From Hypsibius dujardini (Eukaryota > Tardigrada > Eutardigrada > Parachela > Hypsibiidae), in the NCBI GenBank assembly GCA_001579985.1, contig LRSR01011043.1, forward strand, positions 1-20,943: DNA of 20,943 nucleotides, read 5' to 3'. Numbering within the stretch: position 1 is the stretch's first letter; each line of letters starts with the position of its first letter. The notes beneath the pieces are model-generated. The model did not search any database and had not been told where the DNA came from. It saw nothing but the letters and a program-made list of their open reading frames with translations. Below are positions 1 through 9,300 of this stretch, piece by piece. The translations under genes and the position numbers were made by a program.

Positions 1-1
1 A

Positions 2-277
2 TTTTTGGATGAGTTCATGAGCGACCCAGCATCGGATGGCAAGGTGGTGGGTGTTCATTGCATCCACGGGATAAATCGAACCGGCTGGTTTGTATGCCGG
101 TATCTGATGGAGAAACATGGCTGGCCCGCCGATGAAACCTTGACGGCGTTTAAAACCGCCAGGGGCCACGGAATTTACCGGAAAATACTGGCGGACGACT
201 TGCTGAAACGGTGTCCAGCCGGACGGCAAATGCTGTCCGAACAGACGTGGTCCAGCGACGAAGATATTTTTGCATAA
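2..277 (+). CDS. DUSP11: DUSP11/PIR1-like RNA 5'-triphosphatase, C-terminal exon (partial)
   Basis: This is the 3' coding exon of a cysteine-based phosphatase; its start lies left of the window. The frame is open from base 2 to TAA at 275-277. About 15 residues in is HCIHGINRTG, the P-loop signature HCxxGxxRTG, with the nucleophilic Cys and phosphate-binding Arg both present. The flanking residues (GVHC before; CRYLMEKHGW and an ARGHGIYR segment after) match DUSP11/PIR1 and the metazoan capping-enzyme triphosphatase branch better than protein-tyrosine DUSPs. Known members remove gamma and beta phosphates from 5'-triphosphate RNA, mainly in the nucleus. The protein ends about 20 residues after the last helix, with no guanylyltransferase domain, which favours DUSP11 over the bifunctional capping enzyme. 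No intron, truncation or canonical AATAAA signal is seen just downstream. The family call is firm; the choice of DUSP11 over a relative is an inference. Confidence 0.85.
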   Translation, partial: FLDEFMSDPASDGKVVGVHCIHGINRTGWFVCRYLMEKHGWPADETLTAFKTARGHGIYRKILADDLLKRCPAGRQMLSEQTWSSDEDIFA

Positions 278-436
278 AACGAATAGATGTGTCTGTATAA
301 GCCGTAAAGCTTCTCTACTTGCGATTATGTAAGAGGTGCAAAAACTGACACGAAATTACTACTTTTTGGGTATATACCGTAATAAGAACTGCTAAAATTG
401 ATCTTTGGATGATCGTACAGGACGGTCCTTCTAGTC

Positions 437-666
437 CGTGTCTGAGAATCTGCCTCACTGGTCGACCACTTGAAATGGTCAGCGCACATTAAGAATGTCA
501 GTCGAAATGCTTCTGCCGGGATCGCAGCCATCAACCGGGTGAAGAATGGTTCGTGTCTGAGGGTCTGCCTAACTGGTCGACCATTTGAAATGGTCAGCGC
601 ACTTTAAGAACGTCAGTCGAAATGCTTCTGCCGGGATCGCAGCCATCAACCGGGTGAAGAATGGTT
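437..666. repeat. 115-bp direct tandem duplication inside the LINE fragment
   Basis: Bases 437-551 and 552-666 are two adjacent copies of the same 115-bp unit, each starting CGTGTCTGAG and ending GTGAAGAATGGTT. They differ at roughly six positions. Because 115 is not a multiple of three, the duplication shifts the reading frame of the reverse transcriptase remnant. Confidence 0.9.
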
Positions 667-1071
667 TTCCGGAAGCAGAGGGAGTCCGGCTATACCATGC
701 GTTCTTTGAACCGCACCTGACCTGTTCCTCCACTGTGTGGGCCGCAATGTCTCAGGAAGGTCGGGAATAACTGGAAATTGTACAAAGACAGACGATCCAC
801 GCGATGGGAGACCATTGAGAGTCAACCAGAACGGCGGAGCTCTTTCCGCGTTTTTGGAGTAGACAGCATTGTGAAGCGTTGGGAACTCCAGGAAGCAGTC
901 TGGTTATATCGCATCGTCTATCACGATACAGCGACCATCCCAGACCACCTGCAAACCCTTTTGACCTTCCGCGACAGTGTGCGGAACTTTCGTAAACCTC
1001 TACGCATTGAGGTGAACGTGAAGAGTGCGATGGGTGAACACAGTGTTCGCCAGACGGCTGAGATTACTTGA
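437..1071 (+). pseudogene. Decayed LINE (non-LTR retrotransposon) reverse transcriptase C-terminus
   Basis: Fragments in two frames read as the C-terminal part of a LINE polymerase. From about 585 to 770 there is a segment with LYHAFFEPHLTCSSTVW, matching the usual LINE pattern of a 'PHL.YCS.VW' block before the thumb region. After a TAA, the same frame continues with LEIVQRQTIHAMGDH and another stop. A second frame (about 811-1071) carries LYRIVYHDTATIPDHLQ, then TFRDSVRNFRKPLRIEV, like the conserved 'YK....PDYL...F..R..R.LR' tail of jockey/CR1-type elements. Stops, a frame change and a tandem duplication show that it is inactive. No endonuclease or full RT core is present, and no poly-A tail or target duplication was identified. 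The exact clade (jockey, CR1 or another) cannot be set by eye. Confidence 0.7.
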
Positions 1072-1327
1072 TAGTTCTCTGCCTTCCGATCTCGATGTTA
1101 ATCTCTGAACACCTTCAGATCTCGTGTGGTTGCTTTCTTTGGTAAGAGTAACTAGTTTTGTACTTCCTTCAAACAGATTTTATATATCCCGCAAGAGTTT
1201 GTCTACTTCAGTCGAACAATAACAACTGTCAGCTTAATTAACTGTCGGATTTTCGGTCCCGGAATTTCTCCCCATGAAAGTTGTGTGAAACGTTCGTTAA
1301 TTTTACATAAGACTACTTCGAGAGGTT

Positions 1328-1349
1328 CGTGCAACGAGTGTAATGGCTT
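1328..1349. repeat. Fragment of the CACACGTGGC MITE family
   Basis: These 22 bases match bases 2062-2083 of the MITE copy at 1996-2116 with one mismatch (core GCAACGAGTG then AATGGCTT). The sequence to the right resembles the MITE's right arm only loosely. It is either a degraded third copy or a chance-conserved piece. The rest of 1072-1416 holds the LINE 3' tail and no gene I can see. Confidence 0.4.
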
Positions 1350-1416
1350 GGTTGAAGGTCAAATGGTTAGTAGTACGATTTTTTTGATACGAAATTCCCA
1401 GGGAGACATGGTTGGC

Positions 1417-1978
1417 TTAATGGGCCTTGGTGGTTCTCATGTTGTCCAGATTGTCACTGCTGGCGTCGAAGGCAGCCTGCTGGTCAGCGCTCAACAGCGC
1501 GATGTTGGGATTGTTCACCGATTGGATATTCTTGCGAATGGCTGCCTTGATCTGAGGCACGCGTGCACCGTTTTTCTCGCCATTGGCGCCTGGTGGACCG
1601 TTACCGGAGACCTTGTAGACTACCTGCTTTGCCGTACCGGCGTCCTTCTCGCTGACGAACGAGACATGGATGTCAGTAATTTTATGCCTGCCTGAAACAC
1701 GGGAAAGCATTGTACAAATGTTTCGGCAACTAGTTAAGTTATAGTTACTTACTTCGGTAGTAAGTAACTATGAACGTCAAGGATTTTCTCGTTAAAAGAA
1801 TATCACGGGAGCTTGCCTTCGCAGTACTTACTTAGAACGGCGTTCCAGCTTCCCGCGATCGTTTGCAAAAGATCGTCGCGTTGTTGTGTGGTGGTATAAG
1901 TCAGGAGGACACTGTCGGTTGCCTCCAAATGATAGATCTTATCTGGAGCATAGTTAAAGAATAGTTTCAACAACTGCG
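1417..1978 (-). CDS. Orphan two-exon coding fragment, unknown protein (possible PH-like/TH1-like domain)
   Basis: I do not recognise this gene with confidence. Exon A (1978 or 1973 down to 1832) encodes FFNYAPDKIYHLEATDSVLL and TYTTTQQRDDLLQTIAGSW and ends at a perfect donor, A|GTAAGT, phase 1. Exon B starts at 1691 after a pyrimidine-rich acceptor (CGTGTTTCAG) and continues in frame: SRHKITDIHVSFVSE, KQVVYKVSGNGPPGANGEKN, then TAA at 1417-1419. The phase agreement and a 140-bp intron between good sites argue for real exons. The strand/loop pattern recalls the myosin-I TH1 tail, or the PH-like repeats of DNAJC13, but neither match is strong. No upstream exons were found: the next gene on this strand ends at 3527, so a whole motor or J-protein cannot fit. 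It may be a small gene, an exon-shuffled relic or a pseudogene. A MITE lies 15 bp upstream of exon A's acceptor. Confidence 0.45.
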
Positions 1979-1995
1979 CTACCGAAGACACATAT

Positions 1996-2116
1996 CACAC
2001 GTGGCAAAAACCTTGCGCTGACCGAATTAAGCACCTCAACTCGGGGGCTTTATACAACAGCCGTGCAACGAGTGCAATGGCTTAACTCGGTTAGGGCAAG
2101 GTTTTCGCTACGTGTG
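1996..2116. mobile_element. MITE copy 1, 121 bp, TIR CACACGTGGC
   Basis: Terminal inverted repeats of about 36 nt: the left end reads CACACGTGGCAAAAACC and the right end, reverse-complemented, reads CACACGTAGCGAAAACC, with about five mismatches over the arms. TAT flanks both ends (1993-1995 and 2117-2119), a candidate target duplication. It carries no coding capacity. The copy at 9882-10001 is the same family in the opposite orientation. TA-type flanks suggest mobilisation by a Tc1/mariner-like transposase, which is inference. Confidence 0.85.
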
Positions 2117-3446
2117 TATCACAAAGTGACGAATATTACCGTCTGCTGATTGAGCTCCCTGCTGCACGGCCAGGAATACCTTCGAAAAGATGATTCATGA
2201 AACCTTGAACTGCATTAAAAGTAAGAGGTAAAAGTTGGGTGAGTCCTTACCAGGCATCCGACGAGTAAAAAGGTCGTGAGGCTCATCATTGTCTGGCAGT
2301 GTAGGCACTAAGCAGGCAGTCTAGGTCTACGAAACAGAACGATAATAAAGGCGGTGAACAAAAATTTGGAGCAGCACGTATCCAGATTTTATACCGACCA
2401 CAGCCGCCTATAACCCCTGTAGGCTGCCATTCCGTATTTGGTATACCGAGAAACCGTGATCGTGATTCGATTGCTACTATTTAGTATTCTGTGTACGCTG
2501 CATGGAAAGAAGTAATTTGAATTCTTTCAGGGACAGCGGTGAATTAATAATTTGGTAGAGCACAGATTAATTACTTTCTCTCAGTGTGAATGCTGGCAGC
2601 AAAAACAATGGTTTCGTTGTTTGACATTTCATTTCACAGTTATCAATCTACTGTAGATCTATCTACCGTAGTAGTGAACATATTTTTCTCTAGCAACGAT
2701 CGTGCTTTAGTTATACAGTTCTGCACTGCGCCATTCTGTTCATGTAATCAGACGATTAAATTAAATGTATGAGGCATACAAAGGTCGGTCGGTAGTGATC
2801 GGTGGTGGGTGGTCGGTGGTGGGTGGTCGGTGGCGGGGAGTGCATGGTCCTTCCGCGTGTGAATGCAGATTTTACCGGTTTCAAATTATTATGATGAAAT
2901 CCAGACTGCGATTTGTTCTGAACAAACAAACAGTTATTAAATGGTACACATGTGTAGGGGCGAGATAGACAGGTGATAAAACAGGGACAGGACTTTCAAT
3001 TAGAGCAACGATTAGGACCTCACGTGCAAGCTCGTTGGAACCTTTTTGAGCGCCTGTAACCGGTTTGTATGTTCGCACTGGTCAGTACGCCGCTTCACCG
3101 CTACGAGTTTTGGATTTCAGCGCGGTCAGTTAGACGCAATGCGAAACTTCCGCTTCCCACTTCACAGGCTTTCTCCTGCGGCTGTGGTATCGTACGGAGA
3201 TTTATCAGAAAGAGTGTGTCATACTTTTGCAGTGGATATGGTTAACTTTTCGGTAATTGCAAAACGTTTCATATCTCTTATCTGACTAGGTACAAAAAAA
3301 GGTTACCAAACCGACTAAACCGCAAACGATCCACTGTACAACTGTAAGTCAACAAAAGGCAGTAACAAAAAAAAGGCCAACAAAAGAAGCCATGATCAAG
3401 ACATCTGTCAATTTTAAAAAACGAAAAAAATAAATTTTAGTCATCC
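2117..3446. other. Intergenic stretch with no recognised gene
   Basis: About 1.3 kb between the orphan exon pair and the LRIG stop. Open frames here are short and resemble nothing I know. The only structure seen is the G-rich repeat at 2783-2838. The LRIG 3' UTR must begin at the right end, but no AATAAA or ATTAAA on the minus strand was found. Confidence 0.6.
2783..2838. repeat. G-rich GGTCGGTGGTGG minisatellite
   Basis: Irregular tandem copies of GGTCGG and GGTGGTGG on the plus strand, with at least four GG/GGG runs at short spacing. The composition is compatible with a G-quadruplex. The minus strand of the repeat at 3447-3520 is similar in content (GGTCGGCAGTCGG). Confidence 0.7.
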
Positions 3447-3520
3447 CGACCGCCGACCGACTGCCGACCGCCGACTGCCGACTGCCGACTGCCGACCGAC
3501 CGCCGACTGCCGACTGCCGC
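3447..3520. repeat. 7-bp minisatellite just after the LRIG stop codon
   Basis: About ten copies of CGACTGC/CGACCGC on the plus strand (CGGCAGT/CGGCGGT on the LRIG sense strand). It begins only seven bases after the LRIG stop codon, so it would lie at the very start of that gene's 3' UTR. Confidence 0.85.
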
Positions 3521-3526
3521 GCCTCC

Positions 3527-6272
3527 TCATCGCAGGACACGAGGTAGGGTGTTGCACGATCGGTTCGGCGACGGCAGGTAGGCCTTATTGGTGCGGGTCG
3601 CTTTCAGCGTAAGGTAATTTGCGAAAGACGGAGATTCGGATGAAGAGAAAGATTTCAATTGCGGTCGCTGCTGCGAATAAGATCGGCCTCTTCCAGCTGA
3701 AACAAAAGACCCGCGGAATATTAATATTCACACCATTACGACACAGACACGTACACATAATAATCGCATCTGCATATATGTGAATGCCAACGGAGAGAGA
3801 GAGAAGGAGGCGCGCAGACAAAAGACCGGTATTCGTGTGTCACTTACAAGCAGAGGCAGCGTATTCATCCTCGACGGAATAGTCGCTTCCAACGGCCAGG
3901 TAGTCATTAAAATCGGCCATGGGTGAGTTGAGGCTGCTGCTCTCGGACGGATGGAGCCCGTTAATGGGATGCAATTCATCCGGAAGGACAGTGTCGTCTG
4001 TGGGAGAGGGAAGAGAGTCGTTAAGCACGTTCTATTAGCAGGCACTCGAAGAGGTGAAATCTCCTGAGCAAACTATACAAATCTCCCTCTGGTCTGTCAA
4101 GCCGGCCTCAAACGTCTACTATTGTCCCGCCAGCCACTCAATCAACTTTCGCTGACACCTTCCTCACACTTCTGCTTCCCCTTCATCGTTTTGTCGTACG
4201 GCTGGACGTTTGCACTAATTTCGGGGGCCACTCCACAACGGAGACGCCAGTCAGTCTTGGATATGCCTGATGGTAGCTTTCTTCAACGCGATTTTTAATT
4301 GGACAAGTTTCGTCTGCTCGATGATAACGAGAATACTAGCGCTGCTCAAAAATATAAGCGGACGCCATGCTCTCTATCGGCACCCTCCTGACTAACCACA
4401 GTACAACTGCTCTGACTGTCTGATGTATGTTCAGTACTTGACTGTCTGTCTAGTACTATTATAACTGTCTGCCAGTTTTTCCTTACTGCCTCATTTCTGG
4501 AAAACGTGCTTGGGATGAAAAGGCTCAAACACAAACATGTCTTCCTTTACTTGATTTACTTCTCATGGATACGTCGAATGTACAATCGGAAGGTTTGCCA
4601 CGCACCTGTGCTGGTTGAGGAACCCCCCGATCGGACCTTGCTCCCTTGACGGCAGCGGAAAATGAGCAGGCAAAGCAGTGAGGTGAAACACACCGACACG
4701 CCCGCAGCAATCGCGATCCAAATCCAAATGGAGGTGCATCCGACTTCCCAAAAGTTGCAGCTCCTCTTCTGCACCCGCAACGTGTAAACCGATCCCATGT
4801 CCCCGGTGGTGCCGCTTTCACACTGGTAAATGCCAGCATCCTGTTCCACCACGTCGGCGATCATCAGAATCTGACCGTCAGACGGGAGGAAATGCCGTTC
4901 GGTGGTGAGAAGCATTTCGCCGTTACGCAACCACTGGACGCGTTTCCAGCGACCCTCTTTCGCCTCCTGGCACTCGAACATGGATTTCCCGCCGGCCAGG
5001 ATGAGCTTGGTGAAGGGATCGTCGGTGAGGTAGACCGATCCGGTGTCGGTGAGGCTCTCGCTGACTGTGATGGTGGCATTGGCCATGGCGGCTCCCGCGG
5101 CGTTCTCCGCGATGCAGGTGTACGTCCCGGCGTCTTCGAGGGTCGCGTTGATGATCTTCATCACGTGCTCGCTCTCTTTCAACAGGCGACGCTGCTTGGC
5201 AGCCGGGAATTCAGGGCCACCGTTCTTTTTCCATCGGATTTCCGGCTTGGGACTTCCGGTGGCTGAGCACTCCAGGCGAGCAGTCGAACCGATCCGAACA
5301 GAGACGTTCTGTGAAAAAAGAAACAAATCAAATTTTAGTGATCTCTGCCAGAGATCATTTTGGCCGGTGGTGATTGACTGGCCTTAAAATACATTTAAAA
5401 TAAAGTTTTACCGGGTACGTAATGTAAATAAAAACTATTATCTCTAAATAAAAATAACTCAATTAAATAAACAAAAATCTTAAAAAAAAATTTAAAATAT
5501 ATAACAAAATAGGTTTACTAACCCTTCGAAATCGGGGAGGGTAGCGAAAATTTACCTGAGGGTGCTTAAGGAAGGTCGGAAAGACGTGCACTGCAACTCG
5601 GGACTTGTTGGAGAAGACCGATCCAAAGTTGTTGCTGGCGATGCATTGGTACGTCCCTGAGTTGCTCCGATCGACGTCCGTCAGTGCCAAACCGGCCTCC
5701 ATGACGGTGAAGTTTCCTCTCCGGGACGTGGATGTCTTCATGTCGGGGTTGACAACGAACATGTCGTCCTTTTTCCAGCGGACGATGATAGCCGACGCCG
5801 AGGATGCCGGAAAGGACACGGAGCAGTTGAGCGTGAAATTGGAGCCGACCACAGCGACCTTGCTTTCGGGATGGCGTTCGATTTTCGGCCGCGGTTTGTC
5901 AAAGCACTTCAGCTGACTGGGCGTGAGGGACTTGAGATGGCGTCCCTTCAGCTCCGGTGGAAAGGCGCATTTGAAGTGAGCATCCGGGAAGGTCTTGGTT
6001 TGAGCGGTGCGAAGAAAGTCTTTGATGTCGCAGTCGCAGACCATTGAGTTAGAGTTGAGGATGAGCTTGTGAAGAGACACGAGGTCGCGGAACGCGTTTG
6101 GCTCCACCATGGCGATTTCGTTCAGTGAGAGGTCCAACTCTCGCAGATTTTTCAAGCTCCCAAATGCCTTGCTCGACAGCTAAACAGAGCAAGAAAATGA
6201 AACAATAGTCGGAGGAGATCCCACTGTCTGTCTGTCTACCTGTGTATCTGTCTGTGTATCTATCTGTCTGAA

Positions 6273-6337
<65 letters not shown>

Positions 6338-9300
6338 GACTGTCTATCTGACTGTCTGTCTGTCTACCTGCCCGTCTGTCTCTTTATCTGTCTATCTGTC
6401 TGTCTACCTGTTGTCTGACCGACTGTCTGTCACTCTGTCTTCCTGCTAAAAGCAGTATATAGCACACACATGTCACCGGTCACGTGCACATTAATCCTAT
6501 TCCGGTTAACAGTCGCTGATTTATGTTGCATCATTACCGTGGCTGCCCCAATTCGCGACAGGCGCAATTTTTGGATTCCTTTGGGCCAGCTGAAGACAGA
6601 TGCAGTCGTTTCCAGAACATGACCGATTTGATTATCCGAGACGTCCCTAAAATAGACGGTCGTTACATGGGCACGGAAATGCACGGCAACAACCACCAAG
6701 ACAGACGAGACGGCACTATAAGCGAGCTAAACGAGTCGGCGTTTGGACCTACAGTGACTGAAGACGTCTTAATTGCTTGAGAGCGTCATCCGCCACATGA
6801 GTGATCTGATTCCGGCTGAGATCCAGGCTGGCGAGGTTGTATGCCAAGGAGAAGGTCCCCCGACCGATTGTCGTGAGATAATTCACCGAAAGGTCTCTGT
6901 GAAACACGTAAAAACAATTAGTACCATACTCGCAAAATATTGTAAAAAGTAGAGCAAAAACAACAACAACAGAAAGTGATGAAACGCTCTTACAAGGTCA
7001 GCAGTTGTTTGGTGAAGTCCCAGCAGCCGTCCTCAATCTCCTCCACCTTGTTGTTGGTGAGGTTCAGCGTCTCCAGTGTGTCTAGACCGTAGAGCCAGCC
7101 CCTGGTGACCGCGGAAATCGCATTGTTCTGCAGCGATAAGCGCTTGAGTTCGGCCAGGCCGTAGAGCGAACCGTCGTTGAGGTTCTCAATGGCGTTCCGT
7201 TCCAAATTCAAAAACGTCAAACTCTTCAGCCCGTGAAAAGCCAGACCTTCGACCTCAACGATAGCATTGGCACTCAGGTCACTGTAAACACACACACACA
7301 CACACAAAGTGCGTTAGGAAACGAAATACATAAACGATAAGTCACACGGCGGTTATCTTCTCCTCTTGTTGTCCCTTCTCATGTGTGGTGCCTGGTGTGC
7401 GAGTTTCTTTTGGCATCTCTCTCCCTCCCCTTCTCCCACTCACAGTGTTTGCAGGTTGACTAGAGCCCTGAAGGTCTCTTTGGAAATGTTGACTATCCTG
7501 TTGTGGTTGAGCCGGAGTTTGGTCAGCGAGGACGGAAGGAGGGTATGACTGCTGTCGCCGTCGCCGCTCGGTGCGAATAGATGCTTCAGCTGGTTATCCG
7601 CAAGATCCAGCAGGTCCAGGCCGGTGGCACGGTCGAGGTGCCGCAGCTGGTAGATGTTGTTGGACCGCAGGTCCAAGTGAGCAAGCTGAGTCAGATTGGC
7701 TGACAGGTCGAATTCCAGAATTTTATTATTGTTGAGCTTCCTGGAAGAGTTGAAAATTGACAGGTGATTAGAGATTACGGCACAATCAATTCACATTAAA
7801 TCAACCACACCTCGCTCTAACCGATGGTGTTATTTAGAGACAGGAAGTTATCTGACAAGCAGTTCATATGAGAACGAGACATTCTTGTGGTGAACCAGAT
7901 AAAAATAAGCAGTCACAGGCTCGAAACCAGACAAGAAGAATGGAGCAAGCATTCGCAAACAGATCAGACAGACAAGAAATTAACAGCAGACGCAGACAAA
8001 ACCAACGGAAAAGCATCAAGACATGCAAGATACAAAGACAGTCAGACAAGCAGGCACCATCAGATGCCGGCAGTCACTGTCTCCTTGATTGCATGCCGTG
8101 ATGATTGTCTGACCAGGGGACTGTATAATACTTACAACTTCCGTATACTGAGCGGCAACTCTGCCACAAAATCTTTGGCATTCACAATGAGATTGTTCCC
8201 CACATCCAGTTCGGTCAAACCGGTTAGGCTGCGTAGAGATTCGTGCGTAATGTTTGTGATAAAGTTGTGCTGTAAATGTCTGCAAAAAAAATGAGAAATC
8301 CGAAATTAGAATCAATATTCAAATTGAAAAACTTTCAACGGGCACTTGAGCCGCCCAACTTAATCTGTTTATTTCAAACAAAAACCAATCAACAGTCCCC
8401 TCCTCTCTCTCTCTCTCTCTCTTCCTCTGACCCAAAATGGTGGCCGCATGTGGCACCCATTATCCCAAAGGCGTGAGAAAAAGCGGGTGGTCAGTTTTCA
8501 CATTATTCCCCATCTTGCCCTCTCGCAATTCCCTTTCCCCTATCTCTCCTTCCCTTCCCTTCACTCATCGCTTCCCTCGTTCTCCTTTTATATCGACAGA
8601 TTTGCGTCTATTGTGTTTCGATTAAGAATTCCCGGATACGAGCGTAGGGAGACAAGGGAGCGAGAGAGAGAGAGAGGAACGAATTAGAATAACAATACAA
8701 ATGCAAGATTTGATTGCCCCCGAGCTTTCCTTCTCTCTTCTCTCCGTCTCACTCGCTTTTCCCGTTGAGCTGTCTAGATTCTCGACCGGCATCTCTTGGA
8801 TGGACACGAAAGCTATCAAATTCGGCCCATACGACGCGAAATTGGCCGCCGGTCAGCAAGCAAGTTTTCCCGTCTCTTCTCTATCCGATCACACACACAT
8901 GTGTATATGTGTGTGTGTGTTGTGTGTGAGCTTCAAAGATGGGTGGATGTGTGGTTTGTCCGTTTGTCGCTTTCCTGCTTGGTTTCTCTCTCTTTCTCTC
9001 TCGCTCTCTGGATCGGCTCTTAGCGGCATCGCGCCTCAAGAAATCCGTATTGAATACAAAAGATGCCCTCTGGCCGCTGGTCGTGTAGCCACCACCCCAA
9101 TGCGAAGGACGCAAACTGGAATCCATAATACATAAATATAAAAGCCCCCTTCATGTCGTTAATTCCCTCGGCGGATACACAAAAGGGAGCTTGCAGGTGC
9201 GATGTCGTCGCATATCGTTCCACTAAATCCTGCCTGAGTCGGCGGCGGTAGTGTAGAATTGTGTAAGGATTTCGCTTGGTGATGTGAAGAACGGAAAAGG

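Noticed and set aside
325-534. Open frame on the minus strand over the LINE fragment
   Set aside because: It is the antisense of the LINE duplication and shows no family similarity.
1285-1695. 136-codon open frame on the plus strand
   Set aside because: It overlaps the orphan exon B in antisense. Its residues are a shadow of the minus-strand frame, which has proper splice sites.
3840-4045. Fusion of the LRIG tail with the orphan exons at 1417-1978
   Set aside because: Phase would allow T|CG at 1978, but a better acceptor at 3698-3697 (TCTTTTGTTTCAG) gives a serine-rich tail with a stop, and no sequence reason links the PH-like exons to LRIG.
4892-5387. Two plus-strand open frames of over 110 codons
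   Set aside because: Both are antisense to the Ig2/Ig3 exon of LRIG, whose GC-rich codons keep the opposite strand open.
9133-9140. TATAAAAG motif as a promoter
   Set aside because: It lies inside LRIG intron 1 on the opposite strand with no gene downstream on that strand.
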